A stretch of 64,000 bases of DNA from Lewinellaceae bacterium (GCA_020636325.1 JACJYC010000007.1:186001-250000), one strand, 5' to 3'; numbered from the stretch's first letter, positions 42,750 to 51,591 are shown. Notes: generated by a model not told the origin, from the sequence alone. Made by a program: numbers and translations.

Positions 42750-44150
42750 ATGGCAAATCAAAAATCATTGGACAGGCGGACCTTCATCCAGCAGTCTGTC
42801 CTGGCCGGCGCCGCAGGCATAGCCGTACCGGCCGGCGCCGCAGAAACACTGACAAAAGCAACCGCAATATTGAGGGAAAAACCGAAATCCAGGATCAACC
42901 TCGGGTTTATCGGCGTCGGCCTGCGCGGCCAATCCCACGTCGGGCTGGCGCTTGATCGCACGGACTGCGACGTTGTTGCCATTTGCGACATCGACGATAA
43001 AATGATCAACAGCACCCTGGAAATGATCAGTAAAAAGGGCAAGCCCAAGCCCGCTGTCTTCAAAAACGGCGAACGCGGCTACCTCGAATTGCTGGCGCGC
43101 CAGGATATCGACGCCGTCATCATCGCCACACCCTGGCGTTGGCACAGCGAAATGGCCATTGCCGCCATGAAGGCCGGGAAATATACCGGCGTGGAAGTCT
43201 GCGGCGGCTTTTCCCTGGATGAGTGCTGGCAGCTCGTCAATACGCACGAACAAACCGGCGTTCACCTGTTTTTCCTGGAAAACGTATGTTACCGACGGGA
43301 TGTCATGGCCATCCTGAATATGGTGCGCCAGGATCTGTTCGGCGAAATGGTGCACCTGGAATGCGGCTATCAGCACGATCTGCGCGGCGTCAAGTTCAAT
43401 GACGGCGTAACCCCATACGACAGCGGGGTTGAGTTCGGCGAAAAAGGCTTCAGCGAAGCCCGCTGGCGGACGCTGCATTCCGTACACCGCAACGGCGAGC
43501 TCTATCCCACGCACGGCATCGGTCCGGTGGCCATGTACACCAACATCAACCGGGGCAACCGCTTCCTTTACCTCACTTCCATGGCCACCAAGACAAGGGG
43601 GCTGCACGAATACATCGTCAACCACCCCAAAGGCGGCGAGAACCACCCCAACGCGAAGGTCCGGTTCAACCTGGGGGATATCGTCACGACCCTGATCAAA
43701 ACCAGCAACGGGGAAACCGTCATCATGTCGCACGACACCAACCTGCCGCGGCCGTATTCGCTGGGTTTCAGGGTGCAGGGCACGAAAGGCCTCTGGATGG
43801 ACGTCAATAAATCGCTCTACATCGAAGGCAAAAGTAAGCCGCATACCTGGGAAGAGGCCGCATCCTGGCTCGAAAAATACGATCACCCGCTCTGGAAAAG
43901 GCTGGAACACCAGGCGGAAGGCGCCGGTCACGGCGGGATGGATTTCTTCCTGCTGAATGCCTTTGTTGAATGTGCGAAAAACAACCAAGAACCGCCGTTC
44001 GACGCGTACGACGCCGCTACCTGGCTCTCCATTACGCCGTTATCGGAGGCTTCCATCTCGATGGGCAGCGCGCCGGTCGAATTCCCCGATTTCACGCGGG
44101 GCCGGTGGGTATTCAGGTCCAATACTTTCGCGATGGGGGATAATTATTGA
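42750..44150 (+). CDS. GH109-like Gfo/Idh/MocA oxidoreductase with Tat-like signal
   Basis: 466 residues. The N-terminus has a twin-arginine-like signal (LDRRTFIQQSVLAGAAGIAV). An NAD-binding Rossmann domain follows (INLGFIGVGLRGQSHVGL; CDVVAICDIDD), then a C-terminal alpha/beta domain. Segments such as VIIATPWRWHSEMAIAAMKA, GVEVCGGFSLDECW, FLENVCYRRDVMAI, LYPTHGIGP and NRGNRFLYLTSMATK match the GH109 alpha-N-acetylgalactosaminidase group. That group hydrolyses by an NAD+-dependent oxidation-elimination mechanism. Probably acts on GalNAc-containing glycans in the periplasm, though related families have other substrates. Confidence 0.85.
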   Translation: MANQKSLDRRTFIQQSVLAGAAGIAVPAGAAETLTKATAILREKPKSRINLGFIGVGLRGQSHVGLALDRTDCDVVAICDIDDKMINSTLEMISKKGKPKPAVFKNGERGYLELLARQDIDAVIIATPWRWHSEMAIAAMKAGKYTGVEVCGGFSLDECWQLVNTHEQTGVHLFFLENVCYRRDVMAILNMVRQDLFGEMVHLECGYQHDLRGVKFNDGVTPYDSGVEFGEKGFSEARWRTLHSVHRNGELYPTHGIGPVAMYTNINRGNRFLYLTSMATKTRGLHEYIVNHPKGGENHPNAKVRFNLGDIVTTLIKTSNGETVIMSHDTNLPRPYSLGFRVQGTKGLWMDVNKSLYIEGKSKPHTWEEAASWLEKYDHPLWKRLEHQAEGAGHGGMDFFLLNAFVECAKNNQEPPFDAYDAATWLSITPLSEASISMGSAPVEFPDFTRGRWVFRSNTFAMGDNY

Positions 44151-44242
44151 CGGCTCAAGACCTTTTTAATGTGCGGTTAACCGTGGAAACCTTATTTTCG
44201 CCGAATCGTAAAATCGTTGTGAAAACCAAAGAATAACACGGT

Positions 44243-45148
44243 ATGAAACCTACATTGATGATCCTGGCGGCCGGAATGGGCAGCCGGTACGGCGGGCTGA
44301 AACAAGTGGACGGTGTCGGTCCTTTTGACGAAACCATCATAGAATATTCCATTTTCGATGCCATTCGGGCGGGCTTCGGCAAGGTGGTCTTTATCATTCG
44401 TAAAGACATTGAAGCGCCGTTCAAGGAAAAGATCGGTTCTATTTTTGAAGGAAAGATCGATACGGAGTACGTTTTTCAGGAACTGGACAGCCCGGTGGAA
44501 GGGATCTCTTCTTTTCCGCCGAGGGAAAAACCCTGGGGAACCGCCCACGCGATGCTGGTAGCCCGGCATGTGATCAAAGAACCGTTTGCCGTCATCAACG
44601 CCGACGATTATTACGGCGTTTCGGGTTTTTATACCATGGCTGAATTTTTGAATACCGGTTGCAAGCCGGATTTGCACTCCATGATCGGCTATGTGATCAG
44701 CAACACCTTGTCGGACCACGGAACGGTCAACCGCGGTATCTGCGCCATGGATCAGGACGGTTTTCTGACGGAAGTGCACGAACGGCTGAAAATCCAGCGG
44801 ATCGACGGGCAGATCTCCTACGCAGGCGATGACGGCGCACGGCATCCGCTGAAAGACGACGACCTCGTTTCCATGAACTTCTGGGGATTCCATCCGTCCG
44901 TTTTTGAAACGATCCGCAAACAATTCGTCGATTTTGTCCGGGAGAACGGCAGCGATCCCAAGGCGGAATTTTTCATCCCGCTGTTTGTGGATAAACAGAT
45001 CCGGGATGGGGATGCCAAAGTGAAGGTCCTGACCAGCAATGACAGATGGTACGGCGTTACCTACCGGGAAGATAAGCCTATTGTGCAGGAAGCGTTCGGA
45101 GAGTTGATCGCGGCTGGAAAATACCCCGCGCCGTTGTGGGAAAATTGA
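44243..45148 (+). CDS. Sugar-phosphate nucleotidyltransferase
   Basis: 301 residues with the NTP-transferase signature LMILAAGMGSRYGGLKQVDGVGP. Further family segments are VFQELDSPVEGISSFPPREKPWGTAHAM, AVINADDYYGV (metal-binding Asp) and VSMNFWGFHPSVFE. Transfers a nucleotidyl group from NTP to a sugar-1-phosphate; the sugar is not identifiable. About 90 bp downstream of the GH109-like gene on the same strand, so a link to amino-sugar metabolism is plausible. The gene ends exactly where a heptamer hairpin array begins. Confidence 0.88.
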   Translation: MKPTLMILAAGMGSRYGGLKQVDGVGPFDETIIEYSIFDAIRAGFGKVVFIIRKDIEAPFKEKIGSIFEGKIDTEYVFQELDSPVEGISSFPPREKPWGTAHAMLVARHVIKEPFAVINADDYYGVSGFYTMAEFLNTGCKPDLHSMIGYVISNTLSDHGTVNRGICAMDQDGFLTEVHERLKIQRIDGQISYAGDDGARHPLKDDDLVSMNFWGFHPSVFETIRKQFVDFVRENGSDPKAEFFIPLFVDKQIRDGDAKVKVLTSNDRWYGVTYREDKPIVQEAFGELIAAGKYPAPLWEN

Positions 45149-45232
45149 CTGTTGTCAGTTGTCAGCAGATTGGATGTATCCTGACAACTGACAACTGATC
45201 ACTGATCACTGACAACTGATCACTGACAACTA
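45149..45232. repeat. TGACAAC heptamer array forming a hairpin between convergent stop codons
   Basis: This fills the whole 84-bp gap between two convergent genes. Two 15-bp arms, GTTGTCAGTTGTCAG (45151-45165) and CTGACAACTGACAAC (45181-45195), are perfect complements with a 15-nt loop. The right side continues with CTGATCA and CTGACAA heptamers up to the stop codon of the leftward gene. A bidirectional terminator role is likely from position and structure. Confidence 0.9.
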
Positions 45233-45919
45233 TCAAAGGTACTGTTTCACCACATTCTCCGTCACCACCTGGCCGTCGAGCATCCGGATGATGCGGTTGC
45301 CGAATTCGGCGCAGTATTGGGAGTGCGTAACCATGATGATGGTAGCGCCTTCCTGGTTGAGGTGAACAAGCGTTTTCATCACGTCATCGCCGTTGGCGCT
45401 GTCGAGGTTACCCGTAGGTTCATCCGCCAGGATGATCTTCGGGTTGTTGACGATGGCGCGGCCTACGGCTACCCGCTGTTGCTGACCGCCGGATAATTGC
45501 TGCGGGAAGTGATTGCGGCGGTGCATCATATTCATTCTTTCCAGCACTTCGTCAACCCTTTTCTTGCGTTCGCGGGCGCCTACCTTGGTGTAGATCAGCG
45601 GCAGCTCCACATTTTCAAAAACGGTCAGTTCGTCGATCAGGTTAAAGCTCTGGAAAATAAAGCCGATATTATTCTTGCGCAGGTTGGCGCGTTTGCGCTC
45701 CGAATAGCGGGCCACTTCCTCCTCCAGGAAAAAGTACTCGCCGCCGTCCGGGTTATCGATCAAACCCAGGATATTCAGCAAAGTGGATTTTCCGCATCCG
45801 GACGGACCCATGATTGAAACGAATTCCCCCTGCTGTATCTGGATATCTACTTCGTTCAAGGCAGTGGTCTCTACCTCCTCTGTGCGATAGATCTTCTTTA
45901 AGTGGTTGGTCTTGATCAT
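45233..45919 (-). CDS. ABC transporter ATP-binding protein (MacB/LolD type)
   Basis: 228 residues. Walker A GPSGCGKST, Q-loop, signature LSGGQQQRVAVGRA, Walker B IILADEPTGNLD and H-loop MVTHSQ are all present. The sequence belongs to the MacB/LolD/FtsE group that energises FtsX-like permeases rather than importing solutes. It is divergent from an 812-residue FtsX-like permease, which is its likely partner. A sigma-54-type element lies 51 bp upstream of its start. Confidence 0.95.
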   Translation of the reverse strand: MIKTNHLKKIYRTEEVETTALNEVDIQIQQGEFVSIMGPSGCGKSTLLNILGLIDNPDGGEYFFLEEEVARYSERKRANLRKNNIGFIFQSFNLIDELTVFENVELPLIYTKVGARERKKRVDEVLERMNMMHRRNHFPQQLSGGQQQRVAVGRAIVNNPKIILADEPTGNLDSANGDDVMKTLVHLNQEGATIIMVTHSQYCAEFGNRIIRMLDGQVVTENVVKQYL

Positions 45920-45969
45920 AATAATGTTAGTTAAAAATGTCGTCGGGTGATTTACTCCGAAAAATATTT

Positions 45970-45985
45970 ACCAAATGACGTGCCA
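45970..45985 (-). promoter_or_regulatory. Sigma-54-like promoter of the ABC ATPase gene
   Basis: On the minus strand TGGCACG-TCAT-TTGGT: a perfect -24 block TGGCACG and correct spacing to a -12 block with one mismatch (GG for GC). The predicted start near 45958 gives a leader of about 39 nt. Confidence 0.6.
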
Positions 45986-46003
45986 ATATAGTTAATTATT
46001 GAT

Positions 46004-46016
46004 AATCAGTTTATTG
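46004..46016 (+). promoter_or_regulatory. IHF-like site between promoter and palindromes
   Basis: AATCAGTTTATTG fits the degenerate IHF consensus WATCARNNNNTTR. It lies between the leftward sigma-54-like promoter and the tandem palindromes, where a DNA bend would be expected. Chance occurrence in AT-rich DNA is possible. Confidence 0.3.
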
Positions 46017-46039
46017 GAATCAGAAATGATCGTTTTCGG

Positions 46040-46076
46040 TGTTCAATAACGAACATTCCATGTCCACTTTCGTACA
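46040..46076. promoter_or_regulatory. Tandem palindromes, probable activator (enhancer) sites
   Basis: TGTTCAATAACGAACA (46040-46055) and TGTCCACTTTCGTACA (46061-46076) share the pattern TGTnC-N5-CGnACA and are spaced 21 bp apart, two helical turns. They lie between the two divergent sigma-54-like promoters. This suits an NtrC-family activator acting at a distance on both. Confidence 0.6.
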
Positions 46077-46243
46077 GTGTTTTCCGGCATTGTTCCCGCC
46101 GGTGGCCTTCAACCGGCCGTAAAGTCGGCAACGCTGCAGGAATGTAGAGCGTGACCCGGATAGCAGGAGCAGTGGGAAAAGAACAGCCTTAGCCCTGTTT
46201 TAGCCAATGGCCCGGCCTTTCTTTCACAGACAATTATCCGGAA

Positions 46244-46258
46244 AGGCATGATTTTTGC
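46244..46258 (+). promoter_or_regulatory. Sigma-54-like promoter of the FtsX-like permease gene
   Basis: AGGCATG-ATTT-TTGC has the invariant GG-N10-GC spacing (46245-46246 and 46257-46258) and matches most of TGGCACG-N4-TTGC. The predicted start near 46270 is 25 nt before the ATG. Confidence 0.65.
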
Positions 46259-46294
46259 GAGGATCCAGGTATCCGACTCATCAAAATCACCGAC

Positions 46295-48733
46295 ATGTTC
46301 TACAACCACCTGAAAGTTGCCGTTCGCTACTTGCTGCACCACAAGACCTACGCACTGACCAACATCGCCGGCCTGACGCTGGGATTGGGGTGTTTTCTGC
46401 TGTTGAATTCCTATATCGGCAGCGAAAAAAACTTCGACGGGATGAACCCCGGAGCCTACCGGTTATTGCAAAAAATAACCGACTCCAACGGGCTGGTCCG
46501 GGAAAGCGCTGCTTCCGGTTCGCGGGTAGGCGCAGAAGCCAACGCTCAATTTCCGGAAATTGAGTCGGTTACGCAGATCATGGAAATCGGCCGCCTGACG
46601 GTGGGCAACGATCCCGATAACAAGAACTACGAAGGGATTAGCACGATCGACAGTAATTTCTTCGAGGTATTCGGATTCAAGCTGAAGGAAGGCGATCCCG
46701 CCGGCGCTTTTTCCCAGCCCAACGGGGCCATTGTCCAGGAAAAATTTGCCAAAAAATACTTCGGCGACCAATCCGCGCTGGGCAAAACCCTTAAAACCAA
46801 CGTTTTTGAATGTACCATCACAGGGGTCCTGGAAGATTTTCCGGAGAACTCGCATTTTCAGGGGCAGCTGATGGTCACCACCCAACTGGCATCCGCTAAT
46901 TTCAGGTGGTGGGACGAATTCATGCAGACCAACTGGAACCGGAACAGCCTGATCACTTATTTTAAAGTGCGCCCCGACGCCGATATCCCGGAACTGGGGC
47001 GCAAGATAACGGCCATGGCTAAATCCAACTGGCCTAAAGACGCACCCTTTACCTCGGAATTTTTTCTGCAGCCCGTCCAGGACATCCACCTGTATGCGCA
47101 TGATGTGGAAGGGGAGATCAACAATGCCAGAGGCAATGCCTTCTATATCCGGTTATTTTTCTGGATCGCGCTGGTCATTTTACTGGTGGCTTGTTTCAAT
47201 TACGCCGGGTTGCTGAACGTCGCTTTTCTGGGGCGCAGCCGCGAGATCGGCGTCCGGAAAGCCGTCGGGGCCGGTAAAGGTCAGCTGCTCAACCAGTTTT
47301 TTCTGGAAAGCGCCCTGCTGACGGGGGTTGCGCTGGTCCTTGCCATCGTGTTACTGAATTTCCTGCAGCCTTTGATCGCACGGTTTTTGGGTACATCGTT
47401 CAGCTGGTCCCATATCCCGGCCATCCAGATCGCTGCGTTGGGCGGCATCGGCTTTCTCGTCAGTTTGCTGGCCATCGTTTATCCGGGATGGATGATTACG
47501 CGGGTCGCAGCGGTGCAGGCCATGAAAAATGAGAACAATGCCCGTTCCGGGTTTTCTTTCCGCAAGGGGATAACCGTATTCCAGTTCGCTACAGCCATTG
47601 CCCTGATCGGGTGTTCATTCCTCTTCTATAGGCAGATCAATTATTTGCAGTCAAAAGAAATGGGCTTCAATAAGGACGGCATGGTGATCGTGGATATCAA
47701 CAGCCGTAACCTCCGGAGCCAGTTTGAGGCCATCAAGGCCGAATTTTCCAAACTGCCGGAGGTGCAAAGCGTTTCCGTTACATCACGCGTACCCGGAGAG
47801 TGGAAGAATTTCCCGCTCGCCAATGTCAAAAAGCGCGGCCAGTCCGACGATCAGCGAAAGGAAATGATCTTTATCGGCGCCGATCAGGATTTTTTGAACA
47901 CTTACGGTATTTCATTGCTCAACGGCGCCAATTTCAGCGGGTCGGTAGCTTCCGATACCTCTAAAGTCCTGATCAATGCTACGGCCGCCAAGACCCTGGG
48001 GTTTGAGAACCCGGTAGGGCAGTGGATCGAAATCCCGAGCGTCAACTGGAGCGGGGACAACAATCCCCTCGACCGGCCGATGTTGGCGCAGGTCGCCGGG
48101 GTGGTCCGCGACTTTCACTTTGAAGACGTCAAACTGGCCATCAAACCCATGGTCATCGGCTTTTGGCAAAATCCCATTCACAACATCGACTATTATTCCA
48201 TCAAGGTATCCACTTCGGACTGGCCGGGGACACTGGCCTCCCTGAAAAAGATCAACGACTCGTTCGATTCCGCAAATCCGCTGGAATACAATATCCTGAA
48301 CGACCGCTTCGAACGTTTTTACGAAGCGGATATCCTGCGCAGCCGGTTGCTGCTGTTTTTCTCGGGGATCGTGATCTTCATCGCCTGCCTCGGCCTGCTG
48401 GTCATGACGGCCTTTACCCTCCGCAACCGCACCAAAGAGATCGGCGTCCGGAAAGTGCTCGGCGCCAGTTCAATCCAGATCATTCAACTGATCTCCAGGG
48501 AATTCACCCGGACCGTCGGCATTGCGTTCCTGATCGGCATGCCGCTGGCCTGGTACGCCATGAACCAGTGGATGGCCGAATTTGCCTACCACATTCCAAT
48601 GGACTGGCTGACCTTCCTGCCGGTCGCTTTAGGCGCGGGCATTTTCGCCGTGTTGATCGCGCTGGCCACCATCAGCCTTCAAAGCATCAGGGCGGCCTTT
48701 GCCAATCCGGTAGATAGCCTCAGGGATGAATAA
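46295..48733 (+). CDS. FtsX-like ABC transporter permease (MacB family, Bacteroidota type)
   Basis: 812 residues. The layout is TM1 (LTNIAGLTLGLGCFLLLNSY), a periplasmic MacB-core domain, three TMs (FFWIALVILLVACFNYAGLL; ALLTGVALVLAIVLLNFL), a second linker TM and periplasmic domain, and three C-terminal TMs (LFFSGIVIFIACLGLLVMTAFT). EIGVRKAVGA and EIGVRKVLGASS mark the two FtsX coupling helices. Such double-length permeases work with MacB-type ATPases, likely the divergent gene at 45233. They act in envelope stress or export rather than uptake. Substrate unknown. Confidence 0.93.
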   Translation: MFYNHLKVAVRYLLHHKTYALTNIAGLTLGLGCFLLLNSYIGSEKNFDGMNPGAYRLLQKITDSNGLVRESAASGSRVGAEANAQFPEIESVTQIMEIGRLTVGNDPDNKNYEGISTIDSNFFEVFGFKLKEGDPAGAFSQPNGAIVQEKFAKKYFGDQSALGKTLKTNVFECTITGVLEDFPENSHFQGQLMVTTQLASANFRWWDEFMQTNWNRNSLITYFKVRPDADIPELGRKITAMAKSNWPKDAPFTSEFFLQPVQDIHLYAHDVEGEINNARGNAFYIRLFFWIALVILLVACFNYAGLLNVAFLGRSREIGVRKAVGAGKGQLLNQFFLESALLTGVALVLAIVLLNFLQPLIARFLGTSFSWSHIPAIQIAALGGIGFLVSLLAIVYPGWMITRVAAVQAMKNENNARSGFSFRKGITVFQFATAIALIGCSFLFYRQINYLQSKEMGFNKDGMVIVDINSRNLRSQFEAIKAEFSKLPEVQSVSVTSRVPGEWKNFPLANVKKRGQSDDQRKEMIFIGADQDFLNTYGISLLNGANFSGSVASDTSKVLINATAAKTLGFENPVGQWIEIPSVNWSGDNNPLDRPMLAQVAGVVRDFHFEDVKLAIKPMVIGFWQNPIHNIDYYSIKVSTSDWPGTLASLKKINDSFDSANPLEYNILNDRFERFYEADILRSRLLLFFSGIVIFIACLGLLVMTAFTLRNRTKEIGVRKVLGASSIQIIQLISREFTRTVGIAFLIGMPLAWYAMNQWMAEFAYHIPMDWLTFLPVALGAGIFAVLIALATISLQSIRAAFANPVDSLRDE

Positions 48734-48781
48734 ACATTCTCACACTACCGGACAAAATGAGCAGAGTGGGAGACTTAGGGA

Positions 48782-48825
48782 GGGAGAGAGTGGGTGAAAA
48801 GCAATGCCTTCACCCACTCTCTCCC
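48782..48825. terminator. Perfect 17-bp hairpin between convergent genes
   Basis: GGGAGAGAGTGGGTGAA (48782-48798) pairs perfectly with TTCACCCACTCTCTCCC (48809-48825) across a 10-nt loop, in the 136-bp gap between the permease and lactonase genes. A modest T-rich stretch follows on the plus strand. The stem is built from the same words (CTCTC, TCACCC) as the long pyrimidine arrays. Confidence 0.75.
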
Positions 48826-48869
48826 CGTCTTTGCCCTTTTTACAAAAATGTCCAGTAGTATGAAACATT

Positions 48870-50024
48870 CTACTGAAACACCAGACAAACCGGCGTTGGC
48901 ACCCTGTACTGAGCCGTTTCTTCCAGCATCCCGGTTTCAGGATCGATGTTGAACTGAACGATATTGCTCGAATTCTGGTTGGCGACATACAGGCGTTTCC
49001 CCTCGGGGTCAATGGTGAAATTGCGCGGGAAATCGCCTTTCGTATACTGGTGTCCGACGGCTTTTAGCGACTGATTGAGCGGATCCACGCTGAAAATGGC
49101 GATGCTGTTGTGCCCCCGGTTGGAGCCGTACAGAAAACGGGCATCTGGCGTCAGGTGAATATCGGCGCAGTAGCTGGTACCGGTGAAATCGGAAGGGAGG
49201 GTGCTGATGGTTTGTTCGCGGGTGGCAGCGCCCGTTGCCGGATCAAAACGGTAATGGACGATGGTATTGTTGAGCTCGTGGATGACGTAAAATGATTTGC
49301 CGTCCGGATAAAAGACGAGGTGGCGCGGGCCGGAGCCGGGTTCGGCTTCCGCAAACGGCGGGTCTGCCGGGATCAGTTTTCCGGCTTCGGTGTCGATCCG
49401 GAAGATCATGATCTTGTCGGTCCCCAGGTCGGGGGTGAGCAGGAAATTCCCTTTCGGATCCATAAAAACGGAATGCGGGTGCGAGGCTTCCTGCCTGGCT
49501 GTATTCGGACCGCTGCCGGAGAAGCGTTGGATGTCGGTAGCCATGGCCAATGCGCCGGTTTCCTGTACCGGATACATGGCGATCACGCCGCCGACATAGT
49601 TGGCGACAAAGACCCATTTCCCGGAAGGGTGTACGCTGACATGGCAGGGGGCAAAAGCGTAACTGGGTTGCCGGTTGATCATTTTCAGGCTGTCATCCGT
49701 GATCATATAGGCATAAACATAACCGGTGGTATCGACATCCGGGCCGGTTTCCGAAACGGCGTACAGGTACTGGTCATCCGGAGAAACGGCTACGAATGAG
49801 GGGTTGATAATGCCCGACTTGGCAAATTGGTCCTTCAGGTCGCCTGATTGGGCATCTACTTTTGAACGAAAAATGCCTGGCGCCTGGCCGTCGACATGGC
49901 CTTCTTTTTTGGTGTAGGTGCCGATCCACATATTCAGTAATTCCGGCGTTTTCTCTTCCACAGGTTTTGATGTGCATTGTATCATGGTCAGGCTGATCAT
50001 GAACAGGAAAAATGCTATTCTCAT
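48870..50024 (-). CDS. Lactonase-family beta-propeller lipoprotein
   Basis: 384 residues with a lipoprotein signal (FFLFMISLTMIQC). Seven-bladed propeller of the 6-phosphogluconolactonase-like (Pgl/YVTN) family: MWIGTYTKKEG, SPDDQYLYAVSE, HVSVHPSGKWVFVANYVGG, HPHSVFMDPKGNFLLTPDLG, GPRHLVFYPDGKSFYVIHE and FTIDPEGKRLYVANQNS. Cytoplasmic members are lactonases, but this one is exported, so its substrate is unclear. Confidence 0.88.
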   Translation of the reverse strand: MRIAFFLFMISLTMIQCTSKPVEEKTPELLNMWIGTYTKKEGHVDGQAPGIFRSKVDAQSGDLKDQFAKSGIINPSFVAVSPDDQYLYAVSETGPDVDTTGYVYAYMITDDSLKMINRQPSYAFAPCHVSVHPSGKWVFVANYVGGVIAMYPVQETGALAMATDIQRFSGSGPNTARQEASHPHSVFMDPKGNFLLTPDLGTDKIMIFRIDTEAGKLIPADPPFAEAEPGSGPRHLVFYPDGKSFYVIHELNNTIVHYRFDPATGAATREQTISTLPSDFTGTSYCADIHLTPDARFLYGSNRGHNSIAIFSVDPLNQSLKAVGHQYTKGDFPRNFTIDPEGKRLYVANQNSSNIVQFNIDPETGMLEETAQYRVPTPVCLVFQ

Positions 50025-50099
50025 GGCTGAATGATTAATTGGATGATTTAAGCTTGGCCAGTGAAGTAATGTCGGGGCTCGGATATGCTGCGGTCAAGC

Positions 50100-51212
50100 T
50101 TAAAAAACCTGAACGATCATGCCGTTTTTCATCCGGGGTTCGAACCAGGTGGACTTTGGGGGCAGGCTTTCGCCGATAACAGACAGGGTCATCAGGTCGT
50201 CGATATCTACCGGGTACAGCCAGAAGCCAATGCTGCCCGGCCTTTTTTCCAGGCCTTTTTTTAGCCCTTCGATTCCTTTGATGCCTTCGACGTATTGGAT
50301 CCGGGCGTCGTTGCGGACGTCGCGGATGCCGATCAGATCCGTAAAGATCAGTTCATTGAGGAGGTCCGCATCCAGCACAATTTCCCGCGTGTGGGCTACC
50401 CGGCTCATCAGATCTTCCCGCCAGCGGCCAAGATAAGTAAATCCTTCGCCGAAAATGATGATTTCGCCTTTTTTCCGGGGCGCTTCGAGCGGAGAGGGGG
50501 TGAGGTCAAAAAACAAGCCCAGCTTTTCTATCAGCTGGCCGGCCGTTACACCCTGCGGTATTTCCACGAGGCGGTTGAAGGACCAGATGTCCAGTTCGCT
50601 GACCGGAAAATAAGCGGAAAGCAGGTACCGGAACGGCGTGTCCAGTTGCCCCTGATCGGCAAACCGCTGATAAAGCAGCGCCTGGGCTTCGGACCGGTGG
50701 TGGCCGTCGGCAATCACGACCCTCGGATTGGCTTCATTGAAAAGGTCGGAAATCAATCGGATCAAAGCCGGGTCGGTAATTTCCCAGAACTGGTGGAGTT
50801 GGTCTTCATCCGATATTTTCAATTCCTGGAACGGTGCGTTTTCCAGGGTGAAGGCCTGAAGGATATCGTCCAATGCCTGAATATTGGCATAGGTCAGCAA
50901 AACCGGTTTTACGGAAGCGCCTCTTTTGAGGATCAGGTCGACCTGGGTCTCTTCCCGCAGGGACAAGGTTAGTTCGTGGCGGTTGATCTCGCCGTCCATG
51001 TAGCTCAGGATATCCGTGCAGGCGAGCAGGCCGGTATGCCGCCGTTTGGGGGTTTCGATCCGGTAGATGAATAAACCGGGGGATGGCCGGTGAAAAAAGA
51101 TTTCCTTGCGGAAGTGGGTTGGAAATGCTTCTCTGAGCGATTCAAAAAATGACGTTGAAGGTTCGAAGCTTCCGGGTGTCGGGAAGAACCCGGTAAAGGG
51201 AAAAAGCTCCAT
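50100..51212 (-). CDS. DUF1015 family protein
   Basis: 370 residues with no signal or membrane segment. DUF1015 features: FPFTGFFP at the start, RPSPGLFIYRIETPKRRHTGLLACTDI, VVIADGHHRSEAQALLYQRF and DLLNELIFTDLIGIRDVRNDARIQYVEG. These proteins often sit near serine/phosphoserine metabolism genes in other genomes, but none is adjacent here. Activity unknown. The ATG at 51212 comes 33 nt after a terminator-like hairpin, at the end of a long non-coding leader. Confidence 0.9.
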   Translation of the reverse strand: MELFPFTGFFPTPGSFEPSTSFFESLREAFPTHFRKEIFFHRPSPGLFIYRIETPKRRHTGLLACTDILSYMDGEINRHELTLSLREETQVDLILKRGASVKPVLLTYANIQALDDILQAFTLENAPFQELKISDEDQLHQFWEITDPALIRLISDLFNEANPRVVIADGHHRSEAQALLYQRFADQGQLDTPFRYLLSAYFPVSELDIWSFNRLVEIPQGVTAGQLIEKLGLFFDLTPSPLEAPRKKGEIIIFGEGFTYLGRWREDLMSRVAHTREIVLDADLLNELIFTDLIGIRDVRNDARIQYVEGIKGIEGLKKGLEKRPGSIGFWLYPVDIDDLMTLSVIGESLPPKSTWFEPRMKNGMIVQVF

Positions 51213-51244
51213 ATTTTCCAGTAGTTTTTGGATGGACTTGCCAC

Positions 51245-51275
51245 AAAAAGAAAGTGCAGCTAACGCCGCACTTTC
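51245..51275 (-). terminator. Terminator-like hairpin just upstream of the DUF1015 start
   Basis: On the minus strand GAAAGTGCGGC-GTTA-GCTGCACTTTC forms an 11-bp stem with one G-U pair and a four-base loop, followed by five T. It lies 33 nt before the DUF1015 start codon. No promoter is seen between them. It may therefore act as an attenuator, or terminate a short upstream transcript. Confidence 0.65.
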
Positions 51276-51322
51276 CCAAAATAAAACTAAACCCCAGTTA
51301 TATTCGTGACATGAAAAGTGAC

Positions 51323-51475
51323 CTAAAAAGGCCCTTCTCGATGATTAATATCAATTGAGTCAAATAAAAAATTTTCGGACTTAAAATTCTGAGAAAAATG
51401 CCACCTGGAAAAAGGCAAATTCTTCTGGAGGAAGAATTTCGGTGAGAGATATTTATGGTTCAGCCGTTTGTTCAT
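51323..51475 (-). CDS. Possible 50-residue small ORF in the DUF1015 leader
   Basis: ATG to TAG on the minus strand, encoding MNKRLNHKYLSPKFFLQKNL and 30 more residues. It is basic, rich in Asn, Phe and Lys, with no signal or recognised domain. It starts about 80 nt after a good promoter and ends 48 nt before a terminator-like hairpin, so it could be a leader peptide. The base composition is that of the surrounding AT-rich non-coding DNA, so it may equally be chance. Confidence 0.25.
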   Translation of the reverse strand: MNKRLNHKYLSPKFFLQKNLPFSRWHFSQNFKSENFLFDSIDINHREGPF

Positions 51476-51560
51476 TAGTTTTTATTAAAAACTGGAAAAC
51501 CAAAATACATCGATCATTTTTCTTAGATGTCCATGGTTTTTAGGGTATAATTAGTCGCAT

Positions 51561-51591
51561 CAAATATAATACATTTTATAGAAAAAAGCAA
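51561..51591 (-). promoter_or_regulatory. Promoter-like pair in the DUF1015 leader (proximal)
   Basis: On the minus strand TTG (51591-51589), a 20-bp spacer and TATATTTG (51568-51561) fit the Bacteroidota consensus. The predicted start near 51556 gives a leader of about 345 nt to DUF1015. Confidence 0.5.
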
